From Phytopythium helicoides (lineage: Eukaryota; Oomycota; Peronosporomycetes; Pythiales; Pythiaceae), in NCBI GenBank assembly GCA_024867545.1, contig JANFNE010000010.1, positions 1,200,703-1,264,702 on the forward strand: 64,000 nt of DNA, written 5' to 3'. This document shows positions 42,821 through 51,787 of this stretch, piece after piece; the first letter of the stretch is position 1, and the number at the start of each line of letters is the position of its first letter. The notes beneath the pieces were generated by a model, which was given only the letters and a program-made list of their open reading frames with translations, was not told where the DNA came from and did not search any database. A program made the translations under genes and the position numbers.

Positions 42821-45310
42821 ATGTCGTCGTCGAGCACGTCGTCGACGCCGCGCGGCTCCTCAGGCGGGGTTCCGTCGCCTGCAGCGGTTGCTGCTTCGAC
42901 CGTTGGTGCTGTTTCCTCCGCCCCGTTGGTGTTGGCGCCGCGCCACGCCTCAGGAGGGGTTCCACCGCCTGCAGCGGCGTCTGCTTCGGCCACCAGCGTT
43001 GCTGCGGTAGCCCAAGCGGTGCCGCGGCCGTTGGAGGCCGAAGAGATGTTCGCGGCGAGTTTTCCATGGGCTCCTGTGACGACACGCATGCCGTTTGGCC
43101 ACCTCTTGGTGCCGGTTACCATCGCCGACGTGGGCGCGCGGATGTACGACACGCGGTTCGGCGTCTGCGTCCAAGCGTCGGTGCCTCGCTTCTCGTGCGG
43201 CGATCGGGAGGTGCTCGCAGACCTATCCAGCGTTGATCCGCAGTACACACTGCTGGATCCACGTCCGCGGATGGACGTGTCGCCGGAGCTGGTTCAGCGG
43301 GAGGCCAGCTTGCTCTTCACGTACTGGAGCGCCAAGGACTTCACGTCGAAGCTCCTCCTGACGCTCCAGATGCTCGACGCCGTGTACCGAGAGTGCTCTG
43401 CAGCCGTGGGCCGCGTCGAGCACCTCGAGAGAGCTCAGGGGGCCGCCAAGCGCCAGCGGAAGGACTCGGAAGTCTCCGGCTTGCAGTCGCGGGTGTCCGC
43501 ACTTGAGGCCGACCTCCAGAGCGAGCGCGAGGGTGCGGCGCTGCTCCGCAAGCAGCTCGAGGACTCTGAGTCCCGCTGCAAGCTCCTCCGCGACGGTTCT
43601 GCGCTTCTGCGTCTGCGGGTGCAGCAGCTCGAAGACGAGCGCGCTCCTCTGGTCAGCGCCCCAGACTTGATGCAGTATCTGGCGTCCAATGCGTTGCTCT
43701 TCGGCCATCGCGAGCGTCTGGAGGAGCTGCTGCTGGATTACTCTGCAGCGAGCAGCGAGCAGCACGTCCGCGAGCACACGGTCATCACCGTCACTGCCAA
43801 CGGCCCTGTGGGGCACTCTCTGGTGTACGAGAGCGCCGCTGCTCCAGGGGCTCCAGCGGACCAGTGGTTTGATCTGCCGCGCACCGGGAGCGCTCGCCTG
43901 CCGCCGCCCCAGGCCGGAAGCACGGCTGCGGGTTCTCAAGCGTCCTCTGCACCAGCGGGGGTGCCTGGCACGGCTTCTGCTGCAGGGGCGCCACCTCCAG
44001 CGTCTTCCCAGTCAGAGGAGGTGCCCCCGCAAGCGTCAGCTCCAGCGGAGGCTTCTTCTCGTCACTCGGCACCTCCAGAGGGTCTTCCGGCGGCGTCAGC
44101 GACTGCTGCAGGTGCAGATGGTCTTGGCCACTCCTCCTCAAACTCCGGAGCGGTTCCCCTGCCAGCGGAGGCTGCTGCTGCAGCTTCTCCTCCTGAGGAG
44201 GCTGAGACGTTCCACTTTGGTGGCGGGACGCCTCCCGAGGCGAGCTCTCCAGACTCCGGAGATAACGAGGCTCCTCCAGAGGGATCTGCAGGCAGCGAAG
44301 ACATCGCTGACGACTCCTCAGCCTCAAGAGCGAATGGAGATGGCGCTGCAGCCTCAGGAGTCGATGAAGCAGGCTCTGCAGCCTCAGGAGGCAGCGGAGC
44401 GGGCTCCTCTGCCACTGGAAGCCGCGGAGGGGGCTCCTCAGCCACGGACACCTCCAGTGGAGCCGCTCGAGGTGCGTGCTCGTTCAAGGGGATCTTCCGC
44501 GAGGTTCCAGAGCGCGAGTGGGCTGAGGCTGGTCTTCTGCTGGCTCTGGATCAGCGGCAGACGCCTGGCTTCCCTGACTACCAGCTGCTGAACCCTCAGC
44601 GCGGCGTGGTGTATCCACGGTACACTGCTGCTGATTATATCAAGCTTCTGGAGACCAAGCCGTGGCGCTGGATGTTCGCGCATCGGGAGCAAGACCTCTA
44701 CTTCGTCAGCCCGACGAATCCAGTCGTGCAGGGCGTCAGCGAGCACATTTGGGACTTCATGTACCGGCACCAGCGCGCGTTCTGGGAGAGCTTCCACTGG
44801 CTGCCCATCCCTCAAGCTAGTGGAGCGAACACGCTCTACACGCAGCGGAAGAACCGGCGGTCCAGCTTGGTCGACCAGTTTGCGACGCTCAAGTCTGACC
44901 TCAGCGCGGAGTTCGGCGCGGATTACGACGATATCCAGTGGCGCCTGTGGTGGGAGCCGACTTTCTGGCACCCGCCTGGTCACCCTTGCGTTTGGATCCC
45001 TCCAGATCAGAGCCAGCTTCCAGCAGCGCGTCGCAAGTCGCTCGTGGAGCTCGTACGGGAACTCGACATCCTCGAGCCGGTACGCATGGGCTACTCCACG
45101 GACCGCAACTATGGCGAGAGCTTGACGCGTGGTTTGCCGGAGACGTTGTTGAAGCGCTTCCGCCAGTGCCAGGACAAGCTGTTGGACAACTCGTATGAGT
45201 GTCCCGTGCCGTGTGCAGCCTCTTGGCGCGCCCCTCCCGTGGACCACACCCTTGTGGATGGTCTTCTCCTCGGCCCCGACGGGCAGCTTCAGGAGGGCGT
45301 CGGCTGGTAG
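42821..45310 (+). CDS. Antisense ORF carried by the retrotransposon, 829 residues, unknown function
   Basis: Runs opposite to gag-pol and converges on the end of pol. ATG 42821 (MSSSSTSSTPRGSSGG) is the first good start outside the LTR, though the frame is open back to 42587 inside it. Residues 1-60 have two SGGVPxPAA-type repeats. A globular segment follows (MFAASFPWAPVTTRMPFGHL; VGARMYDTRFGVCVQASVPR), then a coiled coil (about 195-280: EVSGLQSRVSALEADLQSER…) preceded by a basic KRQRK patch. Residues about 340-550 are Ala/Ser/Pro/Glu-rich. The last ~270 residues are a Trp/Tyr-rich globular domain (WRWMFAHREQDLYFVSPTNP; WRLWWEPTFWHPPGHPCVWI) that I cannot assign. The dense aromatic pattern and alternation of ordered and low-complexity regions argue for real coding. 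Plant elements such as Grande also carry antisense genes; I see no sign of homology. Confidence 0.72.
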   Translation: MSSSSTSSTPRGSSGGVPSPAAVAASTVGAVSSAPLVLAPRHASGGVPPPAAASASATSVAAVAQAVPRPLEAEEMFAASFPWAPVTTRMPFGHLLVPVTIADVGARMYDTRFGVCVQASVPRFSCGDREVLADLSSVDPQYTLLDPRPRMDVSPELVQREASLLFTYWSAKDFTSKLLLTLQMLDAVYRECSAAVGRVEHLERAQGAAKRQRKDSEVSGLQSRVSALEADLQSEREGAALLRKQLEDSESRCKLLRDGSALLRLRVQQLEDERAPLVSAPDLMQYLASNALLFGHRERLEELLLDYSAASSEQHVREHTVITVTANGPVGHSLVYESAAAPGAPADQWFDLPRTGSARLPPPQAGSTAAGSQASSAPAGVPGTASAAGAPPPASSQSEEVPPQASAPAEASSRHSAPPEGLPAASATAAGADGLGHSSSNSGAVPLPAEAAAAASPPEEAETFHFGGGTPPEASSPDSGDNEAPPEGSAGSEDIADDSSASRANGDGAAASGVDEAGSAASGGSGAGSSATGSRGGGSSATDTSSGAARGACSFKGIFREVPEREWAEAGLLLALDQRQTPGFPDYQLLNPQRGVVYPRYTAADYIKLLETKPWRWMFAHREQDLYFVSPTNPVVQGVSEHIWDFMYRHQRAFWESFHWLPIPQASGANTLYTQRKNRRSSLVDQFATLKSDLSAEFGADYDDIQWRLWWEPTFWHPPGHPCVWIPPDQSQLPAARRKSLVELVRELDILEPVRMGYSTDRNYGESLTRGLPETLLKRFRQCQDKLLDNSYECPVPCAASWRAPPVDHTLVDGLLLGPDGQLQEGVGW

Positions 45311-46006
45311 CCGCTCGCGCCGTCTGCAGCTCTCTTCAAGTCCAAGTGCGTCTTCGACCGGTTTCCCAGTCTGCTGGTGGGTTGTAGCGCCGAAGGAGGC
45401 GCTCCCCTGAAGCGTTTTCGCACAAGGAGTCTGTGGCGGGTAGCTGCAGGCAGAATCCAGCGTGCTCTTGCTCAGGAGGTCGGTAGCGCGGCTCTGCAGG
45501 AGCAGAGTCGTTCCCTTTAAACGTGCGAAGCGTAATACATGTCGTATGCCTTTGGCTGTTGCCCTCTGCTGGTGTAGTTCACTTTGCTTGTCCTCTGGAG
45601 TCCTCTGGCTCACTCCTCTGGTCAAAATCAACTTCCTCTGGTTTCTTGTGTCTGCGGCATTCTTCCTCAATTTTTATAACATGTAATGAGGCCGCCCCGT
45701 TCTCGAGCGGGCCGTCTGGCGGTCCCTCGGGGCTCCTCTGCAGCGTAACTTGACGCTGCACACACAGGCGTCTCAGGACCTCGGCGCCCTTGACGCCGAG
45801 GGTTCCCCTGAAACATGTCGCTTGGACGAATGCCTCTTGGGCGAGCGGGGCTACGGAGCTCCCGCGTAACATGTAGAAATGAAGTCGCTCCTGTGGAGCG
45901 GTGTCCCTTGGACGTTGGCACTGGGCCGATGGCTCTGGGCCGAATATGCATGTTCTTTTTCTTGTTTTTCTTGTCGTTCAGGTTGTCGCTTGTCCGCACA
46001 CCAGCG
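45311..46006. other. Convergent spacer between the antisense ORF and pol
   Basis: About 0.7 kb without a convincing frame. It contains four ACATGT palindromes (near 45537, 45679, 45813 and 45869). It must hold the 3' ends of both transcripts. Confidence 0.5.
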
Positions 46007-49000
46007 CTAGTCGGATCGGCCTCTGGAGCCTTCTGGTTCATCGCTTGAGGATCCAAACTCATCTGCAGACTGCATCGCCTGAAACCTGGCTCGGGAGCGG
46101 CGTGTCTTGTCAAACTCGTAGAGTAAGCGACCACAGTTCAGCCTCTCCAGAGGCACCCACTCGGTCTCTTCGTAGCCACGCCATTTCACCAAGTACTCAC
46201 GCATCTGACGCGCGTTGCGAGTCTTCTTCACCGCCCTTACGTCCAGCAGTGCCTCCACTTCGAACTCCCCAGCAGTCTCGTCGGCTTCCCAGCTGTCCTC
46301 TGGCAGCAGAGCTGCGTCAAAGTCGAATTCATCGGGCACGTCCTGCAGAGTCGCCTGGGGGCGACTCTCGTGCAGCACACGCGGCTTGAGCCGACTGACG
46401 TGCACCCACGGGTAGAACTTGTAGTCCGTGCCCTCGATCTGCAGCTTGTATCGGAAATCAGCGTCCTTCTCGAGAATCCTGAAGGGACCGTGCCACTTAT
46501 GGGCGAGCTTCTTGCTCAAGCCCGGGCGTACACGCGGCATGTACAGCCATACGGCGTCTCCAATGCCGAACCCCTCCTTGAACTTCTCCGAGAGCGCGTT
46601 CCAGAGAGCTGTTTGCTGATCCGCGCGTCGTCGCTTGGCTTCTTCCTGCAGGTCTCGAGCCCACGCCTTAGCGTACTCGTACTCCCGTTGGACTTTTAGC
46701 CTCCAGAGGTATGCCGTCCTCGCGTCTACGCCTCGGGGGACCCGCTCCAGCATCGCCTTCACCGTGGTTCGAGCGTCCCAGCCATGGATTAGGTAGAAAG
46801 GCGTGTCGCGGCGAGTGGAGTCATAGGAGGTGTTAATACAGAACATCAACCTGCGGACGATGTCGTCCCAGTCGCTCTGGTCGGCTTCCTCGACGTAAGC
46901 GCGCACACTCCTGACGATCGTCTGGCCGGATCGCTCCTGTTGACCATTGCTCTGAGGCCGGTAAGCTAGGGTCGCCCTCTGGCGGCTCCCGAGAAGCTCT
47001 CGAAACTGGCGGAACACATCGGACATGAAGCGGGGGTCTCGGTCATGGCGGAGCATGGGGCTCGCCCCAAAGCGTTGAAACACGCACTCCTCGTAGGCTT
47101 CTGCAACATCCTGAGACTCTGTCTTGGCCATGGGCTTGCACATGACGTATCCTGAAAAGGTATCTTGAAACAGCAGTAGAGCGGTGTTGCCTTTGGCAGT
47201 CTTGGGGAGCGGAAGCACAAAATCCATAGAGACCACTTGGAACGGCTCTGCAGCTAGCAGGTTGCCAGGCGACGGGCCTGGATTCCGAGGAGTCCCCTTG
47301 GCCGTCGTACAGTCCACACACTCCTTCACGTAGCTCTCGACGTCGGCGTACATGCCTGTCCAGTAGAAGTCCGTACGGAGCCGCTCGTAAGTGCGGAGGA
47401 TCCCCTGGTGGCCGCCTTGTTTATCCTCATGATGCTGCTGGAGGAGATCTCTGCGTAGCTCCTGAGGAACTACCAGCCTTGGTCGACTTGCCTCTGAGCG
47501 CGGTCGCCTGCGGGTCGCTGCGGGGACGTAGAATAGCACGCCTTGTCCATCGAGGACGAATCGGTCTGCAGATTTGCTCAGCTCCCGAGACTCAGCTTGC
47601 GTGAGCTCTTCCCAGGCGCCCCGTAGATAGGCTTTCAGCTTGCGGAGTGGCTCCTCAGCATCTTGATTGACTCGGATGCGCTCCCAACGAGCTTCCACAG
47701 TAGGGTTCTCTCCAGCAGGGTCAGCAGCTGTCCGCCTCAGGCTCCCAGCGGGGCGGTCGCGTGTCAGCACTGCAGAGCTACCTATTGGTGGCTCCGGTGC
47801 CTCCTCCAACGCGTCCTGCTTCTCCGCTGATACCTGGTTGGGGCTGCGCCTTTGGGCCCTTGTCAACACTGCGAATACGTCTTCGGGTGCCTCAGGAGGT
47901 TCTTCCAGATCGCTCCTCAGCCTGGAGAGCACCTCCTCTGCCTGAGGAGGTTTCGTCAGCTGCTCTGGGAGTCGGTTGAGTTTCTCGAGCACCTCTAGCT
48001 CCATCGAATCGACAATCTGCAGGGACTTCTCGGCTTGCAGCACTCGGGTGGTCACATGGTCGGCTGCAGAGTTGAACGTGCGCTTGACGTGGATCAGCTG
48101 AGAGGATTTAAATCTCTCCAGCAGCGTTCGCACTCGAACGAGCATCGCCGCTAGTTTGGGGTCGTGGCAGTTGATAACGCCTTGGCTCTGTTGGATGGCG
48201 AGGCGGGAGTCGCCTACTACGACGATCTCTTGAACACCTTTCTCCAGCGCCATCTCCAATCCGCTGATCAGGCCTTGGTATTCTGCGACGTTGACCGTGA
48301 TTCCCTCACCCGAGAGGTAGTCGCCCCGAGCGGCAACAATCTTCCACCCCGGCAGCTTCCAGAGGATATATCCGTCACTTCCAACTTGGGTCTTGAGCTT
48401 GGCAGCTCCGTCAAACGTCAGGAGCCAGCCCTCATAGCCTTCGTCCAGCATCTCCACACTCACAGGCGGAGCCGGTTTCTGCAGCACCTTCTGGGGAACG
48501 AGTTCTTCTACGGCCTTGTCCACGTGCTCCCGAGGTGTGATGCTAGCGCTGAGCAGCGCTGCAAGCCCATCTAGGTCTCTCGTCACCTGTACTACCTCAA
48601 GCGTCCAAGGGGAGAGCATGGTAGCCCACTGGTGACACCTTCCCTTCAGCGACTTGGACCGGAATAACCATCCCAGCGTAGAGTACCGGGTATACACCTT
48701 GAGAGCTTGCCCGACCAGCAGCGTGAAGTAGACGTCTAGAGCGCGCAACAGCCCCAGAATTTCCTTCTCTGCAGCCGGATAATTGAGCTCTGCTCCTTGG
48801 AGGACCCGTCCTGTGAACCGCACTGGGTGTAAGAGGCCGTCGTGTTCTTGGGCGACCACTGCGCTGACTGCCCACTCGTTAGCGTGGACGATGACCACGA
48901 AAGGCTTGGACCGATCAGGATGGCGCAGCAACGGCGTGGAGGTGATCTTCTCCTTCAGGAGCTCGAAAGCAGTCCTGGCGCGCTCCAGATTCTCCTGGAG

Positions 49001-51787
49001 TATCACTTGTTCCTCGGTAAGCTCGTACAACACCGACGCAATCAGGGGAAGCCCCTCAATAAATTTCGCGTAGTAGTTGATACTCCCCAGGAAGGATTGC
49101 ACTCCTTTGAGAGTTGACGGGAACTGGAGGTCGCGGACGCTCTTGGCGATCTTAGGAGTGGCTTGGATGCCTTCTCGACCGACCCTGTGGGACAGGAAGT
49201 CCACCTCGCTCTTGCCAAACATGCTCTTGGGCAAGCTGACCGATATCCCCCAGTAGCGAAGGCGGAACAGCAGCTCGTCAACCATTGCGCACAGTTCTTC
49301 CCAGGAGCCCGCTCCAAAGGCTACGTCATCGATATAGCTGCTTCTCCCGAGGACAGGCCCCATCTGTGGAGGGGCAGGCCGATTGGTCTGGAAGACCGTT
49401 AGCGGTTCCTCTGTCTCGGGAGGCGTCCCTTGGTCGCCGCTGAGTTCTGGAGACGGCACGTACACTTGGTAGTGCTCTAGCACCTCAGGATCGACTGTGG
49501 CTTCGAGTTCTGCAGGGAGTCGTACGAATCCCCAGAGGCAGTTGTCTAGCACTCGCTGATAGACCAGAGGAGCGTTCTTCAACCCGAAGGGCATACGCGT
49601 CCACTGGAAATGCCCCAGAGGGCAAATAAAAGCCGAGATGCTCCTGGCCCTAGGCGTCAACGGAATCGCCCAGAAGCCACTGGCCATATCGAGGCTGGCC
49701 AGCCACAGGATGGCTGCAAAATTGCTCAGGAGGTCGTCGATCAGGGGCATCGGGTAGAAGTCCATCTGCAGCAGTTCGTTCACTCGCCTGTAGTCAATGC
49801 ACAACCGGATGTCCTTGCCGTTCTTCTTGAGGATGATCACAATTGGAGAGGCCCATTGAGAGCTGGAGAACTCAATCAATCCGCTCTCGAGGAGCTTCTT
49901 GAGCAACTCGTACACCTTCTGCAGGAACTGTGGCGGAACTCGTCGAGCCCTTTGAGCTATAGGCTTCGCCCCTTGAACGTCCAAGTCACAAAAGACTCCT
50001 CTGGCCGCTGGAGGCAGGGCATTGCCTTCCCCTAAGAAGGCGCTCCTGTGGCGCCTTAGGATCGCACGCATCTGCTCTTCCTGAGCTGGGGTCGTCTCCC
50101 CAGGGGTGCCGACGTCTGCCTTCTCAATGTCTGCCTCTGGAGTGAGGTCAGACAGATCCGGTAACGTTGCCAGCTGATCCCGGAGTTCGTGGAGCAAGAT
50201 CGCATCTTCTCCTTCCCTGTAGAACACTTCTGGAGCCTCTTCAGCGATGTCTGCTTCGGCTCGCATCACCCGAGCCAAATTCGCCTGGAGCCGGTCTGTG
50301 GAGGCCCTTGACAATGCGTCTTCAGCTTCCCCTGTGGGTTCTGCTTCATCCAAGCCCTCCGGAGGCGGGTCCCTTGAGATGTGGCACTCTGGCGAGCTCT
50401 TCACGGGCTCTCGTGTTCCATCTAGCTCGGGCAGGCCGACAAAAGCTGCTGGCGCCTCAGGCCGCCCCTGAGCAGGGCTCAGTTCGCGCACCTCATTCGA
50501 CCTCAGGAGTATCCTCTTGGGGGAAACCTGTGCCCCTGGGCTCTTCCACTCGTCTTGGGTAGGCTCCTCAGCCGCAAGGCGCCCCAGCCACTCAGGGGAG
50601 TGCGTGTTCTCGTACACTAGCTGCGTCCACTCTTGGTACCTTAGGGAACCCGGCCGAACATACGGGCCTCGAGTGCGCGGCAGGTGACCGGCGTCCACAA
50701 CTGTAGCGACGCTCACGTAGTGGGGAATTCGCACCTCCTTAGACTGCGAAACGTTGACAACCTCGATGCCGACCGGCCGCTGCTGCCTTCCTCGCCGAAA
50801 CACTTGCGTGACCCAACATTCGCCTCTGGAGAGCCAGAGTTGCGCGCCCTGCTCGACCCGCTTCTGGAGCGCAGCGGAAATCGGTATAACCGCACGCTCC
50901 CCAGGGGCTAGCCATGTCGCCTGACCCGAGGCTTGCTGAATCGTGTGCTCGTTCCCTTGGGAGGGCTGAGTCGGCCCCCCTACCAGAAGAATGCGCTCCT
51001 CATCCGGCAGCTCGATCGCTCCTTCCCAGGGGCTCAACCGCACGCCTGCAGCGTACATGAAGTTCATCCCTAGGAGGCAGTTGACTCCTTCACCGATGTT
51101 GCCGACCCAGACGTCCATAGCGTACACCACTCGCAGCCCTAGGGTGATTTTCACCCTCGCTCTTGCCGTAATCTTCGTCTTCGTCCCTCCCATGCCATTT
51201 ACCGTCAGCTGTTCACCATGCTTCAGCTTGAGTCCTGACTTGCGTGCAAAGTCCAGACCCACAATGCTTGTGGTAGCTCCTGTGTCGAGCATGATCAGCG
51301 TGGGCTCATCACACACGGCTCCTCTGACCATAGCCGTCATATGGCACCGGTCGTCGGCGTCGTTGTGCTCCCACCAGCCCATACGCTGACCAGGTTGGAG
51401 CTCGAGCTCAGGAGCGTCCTTGTCTTCTTCAGGAGTGAGCAGATGACAGGATGCAACGGAGGGAGGTTGAACAAGGGCGTCTGATGCAGGGTCCATGTTG
51501 ACATTAACGATTCCTGCTGGAGCCGCGATCTTCGGACCGACATATGCAAACGCCCTCATAACTAGGGGATTCCGCTCGACACGCACCAGACCCCTGTGAT
51601 CTGGCGAGCGCCCTAGTTTAACGAAGGCGAGTTGACACTCGGGAGTGTCTTGGGCGGCTGAGGCTTGTCCGTTGGGCTTGCAGAGGTAGACTTTTCCTTG
51701 ATCCACGTGAAGAAGTCCTTGAGCAAAGGGCAGCGTCCAGAATGTGCCTCTCCGCAGATCGGGCAGGCTAAAGGCTTCCTGTAGCAC
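46007..51787 (-). CDS. Retrotransposon pol: protease, RT, two RNase H domains, integrase, chromodomain
   Basis: Open for 1,926 codons in the -1 frame relative to gag, overlapping it by 175 nt. Protease: LIMLDTGATTSIVGLDF (DTG about 168). RT: ASPIVIILKKNGKDIRLCIDYRR-type motifs, MPFGLKNAPLVYQRV, and YIDD near residue 816, with ~65 extra residues between these two motifs. First RNase H (about 960-1080): the usual catalytic Asp positions read VIVHANEWAV and VYTRYSTL, so it has lost at least two. Second RNase H (about 1120-1250): LLTFDGAAK, VAEYQGLISGLEMAL, VVVGDSRLAIQQSQG and AADH keep all acidic residues. Integrase: HHCC finger near 1447, then SMDFV, RHDRDPRF and SNGQQER (D,D,E). Chromodomain (about 1842-1895): FEVEALLDVRAV, REYLVKWRGYEETEWVP. 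It should act in cytosolic particles and then the nucleus. Confidence 0.93.
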   Translation of the reverse strand: MLQEAFSLPDLRRGTFWTLPFAQGLLHVDQGKVYLCKPNGQASAAQDTPECQLAFVKLGRSPDHRGLVRVERNPLVMRAFAYVGPKIAAPAGIVNVNMDPASDALVQPPSVASCHLLTPEEDKDAPELELQPGQRMGWWEHNDADDRCHMTAMVRGAVCDEPTLIMLDTGATTSIVGLDFARKSGLKLKHGEQLTVNGMGGTKTKITARARVKITLGLRVVYAMDVWVGNIGEGVNCLLGMNFMYAAGVRLSPWEGAIELPDEERILLVGGPTQPSQGNEHTIQQASGQATWLAPGERAVIPISAALQKRVEQGAQLWLSRGECWVTQVFRRGRQQRPVGIEVVNVSQSKEVRIPHYVSVATVVDAGHLPRTRGPYVRPGSLRYQEWTQLVYENTHSPEWLGRLAAEEPTQDEWKSPGAQVSPKRILLRSNEVRELSPAQGRPEAPAAFVGLPELDGTREPVKSSPECHISRDPPPEGLDEAEPTGEAEDALSRASTDRLQANLARVMRAEADIAEEAPEVFYREGEDAILLHELRDQLATLPDLSDLTPEADIEKADVGTPGETTPAQEEQMRAILRRHRSAFLGEGNALPPAARGVFCDLDVQGAKPIAQRARRVPPQFLQKVYELLKKLLESGLIEFSSSQWASPIVIILKKNGKDIRLCIDYRRVNELLQMDFYPMPLIDDLLSNFAAILWLASLDMASGFWAIPLTPRARSISAFICPLGHFQWTRMPFGLKNAPLVYQRVLDNCLWGFVRLPAELEATVDPEVLEHYQVYVPSPELSGDQGTPPETEEPLTVFQTNRPAPPQMGPVLGRSSYIDDVAFGAGSWEELCAMVDELLFRLRYWGISVSLPKSMFGKSEVDFLSHRVGREGIQATPKIAKSVRDLQFPSTLKGVQSFLGSINYYAKFIEGLPLIASVLYELTEEQVILQENLERARTAFELLKEKITSTPLLRHPDRSKPFVVIVHANEWAVSAVVAQEHDGLLHPVRFTGRVLQGAELNYPAAEKEILGLLRALDVYFTLLVGQALKVYTRYSTLGWLFRSKSLKGRCHQWATMLSPWTLEVVQVTRDLDGLAALLSASITPREHVDKAVEELVPQKVLQKPAPPVSVEMLDEGYEGWLLTFDGAAKLKTQVGSDGYILWKLPGWKIVAARGDYLSGEGITVNVAEYQGLISGLEMALEKGVQEIVVVGDSRLAIQQSQGVINCHDPKLAAMLVRVRTLLERFKSSQLIHVKRTFNSAADHVTTRVLQAEKSLQIVDSMELEVLEKLNRLPEQLTKPPQAEEVLSRLRSDLEEPPEAPEDVFAVLTRAQRRSPNQVSAEKQDALEEAPEPPIGSSAVLTRDRPAGSLRRTAADPAGENPTVEARWERIRVNQDAEEPLRKLKAYLRGAWEELTQAESRELSKSADRFVLDGQGVLFYVPAATRRRPRSEASRPRLVVPQELRRDLLQQHHEDKQGGHQGILRTYERLRTDFYWTGMYADVESYVKECVDCTTAKGTPRNPGPSPGNLLAAEPFQVVSMDFVLPLPKTAKGNTALLLFQDTFSGYVMCKPMAKTESQDVAEAYEECVFQRFGASPMLRHDRDPRFMSDVFRQFRELLGSRQRATLAYRPQSNGQQERSGQTIVRSVRAYVEEADQSDWDDIVRRLMFCINTSYDSTRRDTPFYLIHGWDARTTVKAMLERVPRGVDARTAYLWRLKVQREYEYAKAWARDLQEEAKRRRADQQTALWNALSEKFKEGFGIGDAVWLYMPRVRPGLSKKLAHKWHGPFRILEKDADFRYKLQIEGTDYKFYPWVHVSRLKPRVLHESRPQATLQDVPDEFDFDAALLPEDSWEADETAGEFEVEALLDVRAVKKTRNARQMREYLVKWRGYEETEWVPLERLNCGRLLYEFDKTRRSRARFQAMQSADEFGSSSDEPEGSRGRSD

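Noticed and set aside
44438..45670. 410-codon minus-strand frame opposite the antisense ORF
   Set aside because: No domain-like content. The plus frame has ordered domains; this frame is a by-product of GC-rich codons.
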